Source: Ignavibacteria bacterium (GTDB lineage Bacteria > Bacteroidota > Ignavibacteria > Tepidaquicellales > OLB5). From it: a DNA stretch of 39,482 nt. Location of the stretch: positions 1 to 39,482 of the forward strand of contig JAOADS010000002.1 of assembly GCA_026417195.1 (NCBI GenBank), read 5' to 3'. Under the pieces are notes generated by a model. The model was given only the letters and a program-made list of their open reading frames with translations. It did no database searches and was not told where the DNA came from. Below, piece after piece: positions 8,315 through 16,274 of the stretch (its first letter is position 1; every line of letters begins with the position of its first letter). Both the position numbers and the translations under genes were made by a program.

Positions 8315-9769
8315 TTGCAAAGAAAATTAACTATATCAGTTTTACTTTTATCAGTTATATTTTTTTTCATATTTCAGATCCTCAAATTCAGTTACTCACC
8401 GGATGATACTTACATTTATCTTAAATATTCCAAGAACATTGCTAACGGAAACGGTTTTTCCTTTAACACGGGAGAGCCAAGCTACGGGGTAACAAGTTTT
8501 ATCTGGGCTGTTTTTTTAAGCACCCCATTTCTGTTCGGGACAGACGGATTCTGGTTTGCGAAATTTGCAGATCTTCTGGTATTTATCTCTGCAGCCTTTG
8601 TTTTTTACAGACTGGTTTCTTTCTTCTTCTCCGATTTTAACATCCGGCTTATATCTGTTTCATTATTTCTGATTAATCCATGGGTAATACGTTCTGTTTT
8701 CACCGGTATGGAAACATCTCTTGCAATACTTATAATACTGATTGTATTTCAGTTTTTTTACCAAAGAAAATATTACCTGGGGTTTTTCTTTTCTGGTCTT
8801 TCTCTGTTTATTAGACCAGAGACAGCAGTTATAGTTCCGGTTCTTATCCTTACCTTGATTTTTGATAATAGTCTGGAATTAAACAGAAAATTAAGAATTA
8901 TTGTTTTGTGTGTTATTGTTTTTTTAATGACTGTAACACCATTTTTAGTTTACTCTAATTTAACCTTTGGAACATTTCTTCCCAATACAGTATCTGGTAA
9001 AGCGTCCCTGAATTTTGTTCCATCTGATATTTTTCCTGATGTTAAAAGAATTTTTACAGTATTTGCATTGATTCAACCATTTGAAATATTTTTTGCTCTA
9101 CTTGGACTAATATTGATAATTAAAGAAAAGGATTTCAGATATATTCCATTGATATTGTGGATAGGAGGATTACTTCTTTTGTACCTGATTGCTTCGGCAG
9201 CTGTGATGGCAAGATATTTTATGATAGTCTATCCGTTTGTACTTGTCATAGCTATGAGATTTTTTGAACAGCTTACAATAAGGAATTATTATTATAGCCT
9301 GATTTTAATAATCATTATGTTTGTTTACTCTTCCTTTATTTTCTTTAGGTATGTGAAACCTTATAGTGATAATTTTACAGCCGGAGTAGAACAATGTTTA
9401 ATACCTCTTGGGAAATGGATTGAAAATAACACGCCAGCTGGCAGCAGAATTTTGGTAAACGATGTAGGAGCTATAGGTTACAATACTTCCAGATATATAA
9501 TTGACGCAGCGGCACTTATAAACAGAGATCTCGAACTAAACAAAAAGATATTGTCTTTGTCTGTGTATCAAAAGGAAAATCCTCACCTTATGTTAGATTT
9601 TATAGAAACTGATTATTTAGTAGAAAAGAAATCTTTACCGGTTCCTGTCACCGAAACAAAGAATTACAGGCTGGAATTACTTGAAAAATGGGTATTCCCT
9701 CAAATGTGGGTTTTCGATCCCAATCCTCAGTATTTTTTTCTTTATAAGGTTCAGAAAAAAGTAAGGTAA
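8315..9769 (+). CDS. GT-C-like polytopic membrane glycosyltransferase (paralog B)
   Basis: A 484-aa protein from a TTG at 8315, 4 bases after the hisA-like stop; an in-frame TAA lies just upstream and no ATG is available near the conserved start of the fold. It has about ten hydrophobic helices, an Asp-Asp pair (30-31) in PDDTYIYL after the first helix, the motifs NGFSFNTGEPSYGVTS and FTGMETSLA, and a soluble C-terminal tail with YIIDAAALINRDL. This topology with acidic residues in the first extracytoplasmic loop is that of GT-C transferases (ArnT/AftB-like), which move a sugar from a lipid-phosphate carrier to an acceptor on the outer face of the inner membrane. Donor and acceptor are unknown. 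It is the intact homologue of the gene at 6079. Confidence 0.65.
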   Translation: MQRKLTISVLLLSVIFFFIFQILKFSYSPDDTYIYLKYSKNIANGNGFSFNTGEPSYGVTSFIWAVFLSTPFLFGTDGFWFAKFADLLVFISAAFVFYRLVSFFFSDFNIRLISVSLFLINPWVIRSVFTGMETSLAILIILIVFQFFYQRKYYLGFFFSGLSLFIRPETAVIVPVLILTLIFDNSLELNRKLRIIVLCVIVFLMTVTPFLVYSNLTFGTFLPNTVSGKASLNFVPSDIFPDVKRIFTVFALIQPFEIFFALLGLILIIKEKDFRYIPLILWIGGLLLLYLIASAAVMARYFMIVYPFVLVIAMRFFEQLTIRNYYYSLILIIIMFVYSSFIFFRYVKPYSDNFTAGVEQCLIPLGKWIENNTPAGSRILVNDVGAIGYNTSRYIIDAAALINRDLELNKKILSLSVYQKENPHLMLDFIETDYLVEKKSLPVPVTETKNYRLELLEKWVFPQMWVFDPNPQYFFLYKVQKKVR

Positions 9770-9835
9770 TATCTTAACCATTAAATCGTAAATATATTTT
9801 AAATATTTTTGTACTGAATCAAGGAGAGAATATAA

Positions 9836-11485
9836 GTGCATAGAATTATAAAAGCACCTACAGGTACGAATTTATCATGTAAAAACTGGATAACCGAGGC
9901 AGCTATGAGAATGCTTATGAATAATCTTGATCCGGATGTTGCGGAGAAACCTGATGAACTGATAGTTTACGGAGGCGGAGGTAAAGCAGCACGTAACTGG
10001 GAATGTTATGATAAGATAATAGAGTCACTGAAAAATCTTGAAATTGATGAAACACTTCTTGTTCAGTCAGGCAAGCCGGTTGCTATATTCAAAACCTATA
10101 GTGATGCTCCAAGGGTTATAATCTCCAATGCTCAGCTTGTTCCAGCCTGGGCAACGTGGGATGAATTCCGCAAACTTGATGCTCTTGGACTAACAATGTA
10201 CGGGCAGATGACAGCGGGCTCATGGATTTACATAGGATCTCAGGGAATTTTACAGGGAACATATGAAACGTTTGCAGCCTGTGCAGACAAACATTTTGAC
10301 GGAACGCTTGAGGGCAGATTCGTTTTAACGTCTGGCCTTGGCGGAATGGGAGGAGCTCAGCCTCTTGCTGCAACAATGAACGGTGCGGCATTTTTAGGTG
10401 TTGATGTTGATCCGGACAGAATCAGAAAAAGAATCGATACAGGATACTGCGATGTAATGACATTTGATATTGATGAAGCACTGAAAATAGTGCTTGAGGC
10501 TAAACAGAAAAAACTGGCTAAGTCAGTTGGTCTTGTCGGTAATGCAGGTGAAGTTCTCCCTGAGCTTCTGAGAAGAAATATAATTCCAGACGTTGTTACT
10601 GATCAGACTTCTGCACATGATATGCTGAACGGATATGTTCCGATGAACATGAAACTTGAGGAGGCTTTTGAGCTGAGGAAAACTGACCCGGAGAAGTACA
10701 TCAAGCTCTCACGGGAAACCGTTGTAATTCACTGCCGTGCAATGTATGAGTTTATGCAGAGAGGTTCGGTAGTGTTTGATTACGGTAACAATATCCGCGG
10801 TGAAGCATATAATAACTGTTTCAAATCAGCTTTTGAAATACCCGGATTTGTTCCTGAATACATCCGTCCTTTGTTCTGTGACGGTAAAGGTCCTTTCAGA
10901 TGGGCAGCTTTAAGCGGTGATCCAAATGATATATTTATAACAGATGAATATGTAATTAAAACTTTCCCTGAAAACAAGGCTCTTATCAGATGGATTGAAA
11001 AAGCTCAGAAAAAGGTTCACTTTCAGGGACTGCCTGCCAGGATATGCTGGTTAGGTTACGGAGAGCGTGCGAGGATGGGGAAAATTTTTAATGACCTCGT
11101 CCGTGAAGGGAAAGTCAAGGCACCTATAGTTATAGGCCGAGACCATCTGGATTGCGGAAGTGTAGCTTCACCGAATCGTGAAACAGAGAAGATGAAAGAT
11201 GGCTCTGATGCGATAGCTGACTGGCCAATACTTAACTTCGCGTTGAATGCAATTGGCGGGGCAAGCTGGGTTTCACTTCATCACGGTGGCGGAGTTGGAA
11301 TCGGACTTTCTATTCATGCGGGTATGGTAATAGTAGCTGATGGAACAGATGAAGCTGAAAAAAGATTACAGAGAGTTCTTACTTACGATACGGCTATGGG
11401 AATAGTGCGTCATGCTGATGCGGGATATGAAAGAGCAGTTGAGAATAAGAGAAAATTCGGAATTAATATGCCTATGATAGAATGA
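9836..11485 (+). CDS. hutU: Urocanate hydratase (urocanase)
   Basis: A 549-aa protein starting with GTG 9836 behind a good ribosome binding site (AAGGAGAG, 9821-9828). The N-terminus RIIKAPTGTNLSCKNW, the VYGGGGKAARNWECYD segment, LVQSGKPVAIFKT, the NAQLVPAWATWDEF segment, TSGLGGMGGAQPLA, QTSAHDMLNGY, the catalytic-Cys segment QGLPARICWLG (Cys404, equivalent to Cys410 of Pseudomonas urocanase) and SLHHGGGVGIG are all diagnostic. The enzyme uses tightly bound NAD+ to hydrate urocanate to imidazolonepropionate, the second step of histidine degradation in the cytoplasm. Length is close to the usual 555-560. hutH, hutI and hutG are not in the window. The stop overlaps the start of ispH by 4 bases, so the two are likely co-translated. 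Confidence 0.97.
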   Translation: MHRIIKAPTGTNLSCKNWITEAAMRMLMNNLDPDVAEKPDELIVYGGGGKAARNWECYDKIIESLKNLEIDETLLVQSGKPVAIFKTYSDAPRVIISNAQLVPAWATWDEFRKLDALGLTMYGQMTAGSWIYIGSQGILQGTYETFAACADKHFDGTLEGRFVLTSGLGGMGGAQPLAATMNGAAFLGVDVDPDRIRKRIDTGYCDVMTFDIDEALKIVLEAKQKKLAKSVGLVGNAGEVLPELLRRNIIPDVVTDQTSAHDMLNGYVPMNMKLEEAFELRKTDPEKYIKLSRETVVIHCRAMYEFMQRGSVVFDYGNNIRGEAYNNCFKSAFEIPGFVPEYIRPLFCDGKGPFRWAALSGDPNDIFITDEYVIKTFPENKALIRWIEKAQKKVHFQGLPARICWLGYGERARMGKIFNDLVREGKVKAPIVIGRDHLDCGSVASPNRETEKMKDGSDAIADWPILNFALNAIGGASWVSLHHGGGVGIGLSIHAGMVIVADGTDEAEKRLQRVLTYDTAMGIVRHADAGYERAVENKRKFGINMPMIE

Positions 11486-12711
11486 AAAAATTTGACATAC
11501 CTGTTTACTACCGAAGTTCAGTAATATCTCAGATTAAAAATTTCAGGAAACTTACGGACCCGCGTAAGAAAGATTATTCTCCCTCAGTTCTTGATTTCGG
11601 ACCTGTGGTTTTTCTTATTGCAAGACATTTCGGATTTTGTTACGGAGTAGAAAACGCCATCGAGATAGCTTATAAGTCCATAGAGGAAAATCCGGACAAA
11701 AGGGTTTTTCTTCTAAGTGAGATGATACATAATCCAAGTGTTAATGAAGATTTAAGACAAAGAGGTGTTAGATTTATCAGAGAGTACAGCGGCAGACAGC
11801 TCATTGACTGGGATGAGCTTAAATCAGAAGACATTGTTATAGTGCCAGCTTTCGGGACTACACTTGAAATTTATGAACTTTTAAGGAAAAAGGGTATAGA
11901 TCCCTATAGATATGATACCACCTGTCCCTTTGTTGAAAAGGTCTGGAACAGGGCTGAAGCTTTAGGGAAGAAAGGTTTCACTATAGTAGTTCACGGTAAA
12001 TACAAGCATGAGGAAACAATAGCGACATTTTCTCATTCACGCAAGAACTCGCCAACTGTTATAGTAAGAAATATACAGGAAGCATCCGTCCTGGCTGATA
12101 TAATTACCGGCAGAATTCCGGAAGTAAAGTTTTATGAATATTTTAAAGGTAAATATTCTGAAGGATTTAATGTTTCATCTGATCTTTCAAGGATTGGTGT
12201 CGTCAATCAGACAACTATGCTTGCAACCGAGACACAGGAAATTTCAGAGCTTCTGAAAAATGCAATGTCACAAAGATACGGTCCGGAAAAAGTAGCTGAA
12301 CACTGGGCTGATACAAGTGATACTTTATGTTATGCAACTTATGACAATCAGTATGCTACAATGGGAATGCTTGAGCATGAGGCAGATCTTGCAATTGTTG
12401 TTGGCGGATATAACAGTTCAAACACTTCACATATTGTAGAATTATGTATGGAGAAACTTCCGGTGTTTTTTATCTCATGTGCAGATAAAATTATTTCCTC
12501 TTCATCAATCAAACATTTCAGTATAATTACTCACGAAGAAGTTATTACCGAAAACTGGATGCCTGAAAAAGATATTGTTAAAATCATGCTTACCAGCGGA
12601 GCATCGTGTCCAGATGCTATAATGGATGAGGTGCTGAATAAGATAGTTTCATTTTTTCCTGGTTCAAAGAGTCTTGAAGATGTACTTAATGCTTATGTAT
12701 CAGCCCAGTAA
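11482..12711 (+). CDS. ispH: 4-hydroxy-3-methylbut-2-enyl diphosphate reductase, long form
   Basis: A 409-aa IspH (LytB) that makes IPP and DMAPP from HMBPP in the last step of the MEP isoprenoid pathway. The three Cys ligands of the [4Fe-4S] cluster are Cys53 in RHFGFCYGV, Cys148 in DTTCPFVEKVW and Cys283 in DTLCYAT; the acid residue corresponds to Glu178 in KHEETIAT, the NQTTML motif and GGYNSSNTSH follow, and TSGASCPD is near the end. The N-terminal extension of about 40 residues and the longer middle put it with the roughly 400-aa cyanobacterial/plant-like type rather than the roughly 315-aa E. coli type. The start ATGA overlaps the hutU stop. The 3' end overlaps the tail of convergent purC by 12 bases. 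Confidence 0.95.
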   Translation: MKKFDIPVYYRSSVISQIKNFRKLTDPRKKDYSPSVLDFGPVVFLIARHFGFCYGVENAIEIAYKSIEENPDKRVFLLSEMIHNPSVNEDLRQRGVRFIREYSGRQLIDWDELKSEDIVIVPAFGTTLEIYELLRKKGIDPYRYDTTCPFVEKVWNRAEALGKKGFTIVVHGKYKHEETIATFSHSRKNSPTVIVRNIQEASVLADIITGRIPEVKFYEYFKGKYSEGFNVSSDLSRIGVVNQTTMLATETQEISELLKNAMSQRYGPEKVAEHWADTSDTLCYATYDNQYATMGMLEHEADLAIVVGGYNSSNTSHIVELCMEKLPVFFISCADKIISSSSIKHFSIITHEEVITENWMPEKDIVKIMLTSGASCPDAIMDEVLNKIVSFFPGSKSLEDVLNAYVSAQ

Positions 12712-13419
12712 CCGTTCACTTACTTCCCTGTAAGCTGCATCCACATCTCCAAGGTCAAACCTGAAAACGTCCTTATCAAGTTTTCTTCCGGTTTTAATGT
12801 CCCAGAGCCTGCATGTATCGGGTGTGATTTCGTCTCCTAAAATTATTCTTCCGTTTTTATCTTTTCCGAATTCAAGTTTGAAGTCCACAAGTTTTAATCC
12901 CTTTTTTCTGAATAAAGGTATAAGAACAGAGTTAATTTTCAGTGCAAGTTTTTTCAGTGTTAGCAGGTCTTTTTCATTACCTAATTTCATTGCTAGTGCA
13001 TGTGAGTCTGAAATCATGGGATCACCAAGGGCATCGTTTTTATAATAAAATTCCACTATTGGTTTCGGAAGAATCTGTCCTTCCCTGAAACTTGTTTTCT
13101 TTAAAAGACTGCCAGCAGCTATATTTCTTACAACAACTTCTATGGGAATTATTTTTAATTTATGAATTACCATTTCAGTGGGAGATATCTGTTTAACCAA
13201 ATGAGTCTTTATCCGCTTTTTTTCAAGATATCTGAATATATAATCCGTAAGCCCGCAGTTGATTATCCCTTTGTTGAGGATTTTCCCTTTCTTCTGAGCG
13301 TTAAATGCTGTAGCATCATCTTTGAATTCCTGAATCAGAAGTCCTTTTAATCCCTTAATGGTGTATAACTTCTTTGCTTTTCCTTCATATATTAGTTTAT
13401 TTTTCCTATATGGTGTCAT
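12700..13419 (-). CDS. purC: SAICAR synthetase (phosphoribosylaminoimidazole-succinocarboxamide synthase)
   Basis: A 239-aa protein of normal length, starting at ATG 13419. Family motifs in order: YEGKAKKLY at the N-terminus (ATP loop), FKDDATAFNA, EVVVRNIAAGSL in the middle, DPMISDSHA, LVDFKLEFG, and GDEITPDTCRLWD near the end. It joins CAIR and aspartate using ATP in purine synthesis. It stands alone on the minus strand, converging on ispH with a 12-bp overlap of coding ends and no visible terminator in between, so read-through antisense transcription into ispH is possible. Confidence 0.97.
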   Translation of the reverse strand: MTPYRKNKLIYEGKAKKLYTIKGLKGLLIQEFKDDATAFNAQKKGKILNKGIINCGLTDYIFRYLEKKRIKTHLVKQISPTEMVIHKLKIIPIEVVVRNIAAGSLLKKTSFREGQILPKPIVEFYYKNDALGDPMISDSHALAMKLGNEKDLLTLKKLALKINSVLIPLFRKKGLKLVDFKLEFGKDKNGRIILGDEITPDTCRLWDIKTGRKLDKDVFRFDLGDVDAAYREVSERLLG

Positions 13420-13435
13420 ATTTTTTTAATTTCAG

Positions 13436-13467
13436 CAAACTTAAAAATAAGTCATTCAAATTACAAT
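13436..13467 (-). promoter_or_regulatory. purC: Candidate Bacteroidota-type promoter for purC
   Basis: Reading the minus strand, TAAGTTTG (13443-13436) matches the -7 consensus TAnnTTTG and ATTG (13467-13464) lies 20 bases upstream. Transcription would begin only about 10 bases before the purC ATG. The match is good but short and AT-rich, so it is tentative. Confidence 0.3.
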
Positions 13468-13564
13468 CCAATGGAATAAATTTCATATATAAGTTTTTAT
13501 TTTTGTTCTTAAGTTTAATTAGCTGTTTGATTTACCTATTCTCTTAAAGTGATTTTGGATATTT

Positions 13565-14146
13565 TTGAATCACTTGAAGGCTTCTTTTAAAGAAATATTC
13601 CGTAATCTTCCGGCTCTGGAAACTGAGAGACTAAGGCTCAGGAAACTTTCACTGAGAGACGCTACTGATATTTATGAATATGCAAGTTCACCGGAGGTGT
13701 CTGAACATGTTAGCTGGGAATATCACAGAGATATTTCTGATTCTGTGAGGTTTCTGAGAACCATAGTTCAGCAATATGAATCCGGTCTTCCTTCACCGTG
13801 GGGAATTGTTCTGAAGAACGAGCGTAAATTAATAGGCACTATTGGTTTTCATACTTATTCACCTGAAAATTTCTATGGTGAGATAGGATACGCTTTGTCA
13901 AACCGGTACTGGAACAACGGATATATGACAGAGGCATTCAAAGAAGTGCTGAGGTTCGGATTTGAAGTTCTTAAACTTAATAGAATAGAAGCAACCTGTA
14001 AGCCAATGAATATCCGATCTGAAAGGGTGATGATAAAATGCGGGCTTAAATTTGAAGGACTGCTAAGGCAGAGGTTATTTACAAAAAATTCATTCCATGA
14101 TTTAAAGATTTTTTCAATTCTCAAATCAGAATATTTCAAGCTCTGA
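13565..14146 (+). CDS. GNAT acetyltransferase, RimJ/RimL type
   Basis: A 193-aa protein; the frame has a stop at 13550 and no ATG before the conserved region, so TTG 13565 (or TTG 13574) is the likely start. The fold is a GNAT acetyltransferase: LETERLRLRKLSLRDATDIYEYASSPEV is the standard RimJ/RimL opening, IGTIGFHTYSP is a core strand, GEIGYALSNRYWNNGYMTEAFKEV holds the acetyl-CoA pyrophosphate loop in place of the usual Q/RxxGxG/A, and NIRSERVMIKCGLKFEG is the typical closing helix. It moves an acetyl group from acetyl-CoA to an amine, often a protein N-terminus or small molecule; the substrate is unknown. Its TGA overlaps the next ATG by one base, suggesting an operon with the two following genes. 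Confidence 0.85.
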   Translation: MNHLKASFKEIFRNLPALETERLRLRKLSLRDATDIYEYASSPEVSEHVSWEYHRDISDSVRFLRTIVQQYESGLPSPWGIVLKNERKLIGTIGFHTYSPENFYGEIGYALSNRYWNNGYMTEAFKEVLRFGFEVLKLNRIEATCKPMNIRSERVMIKCGLKFEGLLRQRLFTKNSFHDLKIFSILKSEYFKL

Positions 14147-14664
14147 TGGCAAAGAAAAAGAAAGACGATCTTATACAGATTTTAACGGAACGGGCTGGAA
14201 ATTATATGGGTAAGGGAGTTAATCACGAGAACAAAGAATTTAAAGGGAATCTTGAACTGAAACCAATCATTGATAATAAAGGTATTCTTTTGAAATATCT
14301 TGCCGTGGGTACTGAGGGTACTGAGTTTAAAAAAGATTCAACATTATATAATGTTGAAACCGTATTATATAATGAAGAAGTTACATTAATTTGCAGAGAC
14401 AATAATAATGAGATATGTCTCTGGACTCTGAATAACAATATAGGAACTCTCCAGAAGTTTGAGCTGAGGCGTTTCAGACATGTTTCGAAGAACCGTATGA
14501 TAATAATATTCGGATATGGGGATAAAGAAGACAATCAGATTTTCCGTGAGGAGATTACAGTAGAACTATGGGAAAACGGAGATTTAAGCTATAACTATTC
14601 ATGGGGAGAATCCGGGGGACACTACATTTCTCGTTCCACGGTCAGAATGAAAAAAACAAGTTAG
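14146..14664 (+). CDS. Uncharacterised 172-aa protein, probably beta-rich and cytoplasmic
   Basis: Starts at an ATG sharing one base with the preceding stop and ends one base before the next start, so it is firmly in a three-gene operon. There is no signal peptide; the N-terminus is a Lys-rich MAKKKKDDLIQIL helix. From about residue 30 to 170 the sequence alternates in strand-like blocks (KGNLELKPI, LLKYLAVGTEG, VETVLYNEEV, LRRFRHVSKNRMIIIFGYG, ITVELWENGDLSYNYSWGES), which suggests a small antiparallel barrel of the lipocalin/DUF1579/nitrobindin kind. No catalytic motif is visible. The barrel idea is inference from pattern only. Confidence 0.6.
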   Translation: MAKKKKDDLIQILTERAGNYMGKGVNHENKEFKGNLELKPIIDNKGILLKYLAVGTEGTEFKKDSTLYNVETVLYNEEVTLICRDNNNEICLWTLNNNIGTLQKFELRRFRHVSKNRMIIIFGYGDKEDNQIFREEITVELWENGDLSYNYSWGESGGHYISRSTVRMKKTS

Positions 14665-15345
14665 ATGATGAAATGTTATAAGAAACTTTTAGTAACGCTT
14701 TTCGTATTCCTCATCACCAGTGGATCTGATTCGCAGACACAGTTTTCATCAGCATTCAGAATAGCAAGACTGAAATATTCCGGAGGAGGAGACTGGTATA
14801 ACGATCCGTCAGCGGAAGTGAATATGATGAACTATCTCAGACAACATACAGTTATTGATGTTGATGAACCGAAGTTTTACACTGTTGATATAGCAAGTGA
14901 TGAGATTTTCAACTATCCGTTTATAGTTATCACCGGACATGGTAATATTTCTTTTTCGGAAAGTGAGGTTAGAAGGCTTAGAACCTATCTTGAGCGGGGA
15001 GGTTTTCTTTTTGCTGATGATGATTACGGAATGGACAAAGCCTTCAGAAGGGAAATGGGAAAGGTTTTTCCGGATCAGAAGATGCAGGAGCTACCGTTTA
15101 ATCATGAAATTTATTCATCTCACTTTAATTTTCCTTCAGGATTACCGAAAATACATGAACACGACGCCAAGCCTCCTCAGGGTTTCGGGTATTTTCTAAA
15201 CGGCAGGCTTTGTGTCTTCTACACTTATGAAACCAATATTACAGACGGATGGGCTGATCCGAGAGAACATGATGATCCGCCCGAGAAACGTGAGGAAGCT
15301 TTTAAAATGGGCACGAACATTATTGTCTATGCACTTTCAAACTAA
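14665..15345 (+). CDS. DUF4159 domain protein, exported
   Basis: A 226-aa protein with a signal peptide (hydrophobic residues about 8-20, ending GSDSQ). The mature part is a DUF4159 domain: IARLKYSGGGDWYNDPS at the start, a strand pair around YPFIVITGHGNISFS, then LRTYLERGGFLFADDDYG, which resembles a glutamine-amidotransferase-like fold without a catalytic Cys at the usual place, and a final GTNIIVYAL. DUF4159 proteins are often found with MoxR/Bat-type gene clusters in Bacteroidota, but none is here. The gene begins directly after the stop of the preceding one. It ends one base from the convergent gene on the other strand. Molecular role unknown. Confidence 0.8.
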   Translation: MMKCYKKLLVTLFVFLITSGSDSQTQFSSAFRIARLKYSGGGDWYNDPSAEVNMMNYLRQHTVIDVDEPKFYTVDIASDEIFNYPFIVITGHGNISFSESEVRRLRTYLERGGFLFADDDYGMDKAFRREMGKVFPDQKMQELPFNHEIYSSHFNFPSGLPKIHEHDAKPPQGFGYFLNGRLCVFYTYETNITDGWADPREHDDPPEKREEAFKMGTNIIVYALSN

Positions 15346-15346
15346 C

Positions 15347-16165
15347 TTATCTCCAGTTCCTCCTCTTGGCATCTGAAGGGATTTCCACTCTGAAGTCAAT
15401 GTAACTCTGATTCAGACTGACGTTATCCATAGTTATCCTGAAATACTCTTTCTGTTTAGGTCTTCTGATTTCTACTTTTTTGGCGTAATTGTTTCCGTTA
15501 TATGAGGAAAAGTCAGAAAACTCAAAAGATATAAGTGTTTCACCTTTTTTGTTCATATAGAGATATTTGTTAACAAAATAGTTTTCCCTGTCAATCCAAT
15601 ATTTGCGAGTTATGGTTCCTCTTTTAAGTGAGATAAGGATCTGATTTCCTTCCTCGCTTAAGTTAAGTTCATCTTTTTTCCCCCGTGGTATTCTCACTGT
15701 ACCTGAAAAGCAATTTAAAAGGTCATCAAATGTACATCTGATCCTTGTGAGCTGTCCTATATTAAGTATGCTGGTTGAGCCAGTTGTTGCTACGTCATTG
15801 AGATCGTCAAAGAAAATAAATCTTTCTCTGTTGAAATGTCCGCATGCCACATCTATACCCAAAGGTCCTTCTATCTTAAACCACACATCATCTTTTTTCT
15901 TAACATGTATTTCGATTGAGCCTGTCTCATCAACTTTAGGAGTTTTAACCTTTATTTCTCCGGTTGATATTATATTATCTATCTCTGCAGAGCGTTTATT
16001 CACTTCCTTTATTATTCTGATTATCTCTGCTTTTTGCGGATCGGTTTCTTCTGTTTCAAGGGAATCCTCTGTCTGACTTATGGTTGTGTCACTTTCATCC
16101 TGGCTATATGTGACATCCAACCTTATGAGTGTAGAAAGTATAATGAGTAACGTAAAAGTTTTCAT
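15347..16165 (-). CDS. DUF4292-like exported protein (LolA/LolB-like fold suspected)
   Basis: A 272-aa protein with a signal peptide (MKTFTLLIILSTLIRL, then TYSQ) and a Ser/Thr/Glu-rich low-complexity linker (residues about 22-45). A GAGGGG-type ribosome binding site lies before the ATG. The main domain runs from about residue 50: RSAEIDNIISTGEIKV, then amphipathic strands VWFKIEGPLGIDVACGHF, RFIFFDDLNDVATTGS, and a C-terminal set with YWIDRENYFVNKYLY, FEFSDFSSYNGNNYAKKVEI. This half-barrel pattern matches DUF4292 proteins, thought related to LolA/LolB lipoprotein carriers. There is no lipobox Cys at the signal cleavage site. It stands alone, back to back with aspA. Confidence 0.65.
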   Translation of the reverse strand: MKTFTLLIILSTLIRLDVTYSQDESDTTISQTEDSLETEETDPQKAEIIRIIKEVNKRSAEIDNIISTGEIKVKTPKVDETGSIEIHVKKKDDVWFKIEGPLGIDVACGHFNRERFIFFDDLNDVATTGSTSILNIGQLTRIRCTFDDLLNCFSGTVRIPRGKKDELNLSEEGNQILISLKRGTITRKYWIDRENYFVNKYLYMNKKGETLISFEFSDFSSYNGNNYAKKVEIRRPKQKEYFRITMDNVSLNQSYIDFRVEIPSDAKRRNWR

Positions 16166-16274
16166 CTTTTTTCCCCTCTTTTTTATATATAACTAATTCT
16201 AATTAAGTGTTAAATTAGTAAATAATCATAAGTGTTTCATCACTTTTATACAGTAGAATTTTTAAACACAAAGT

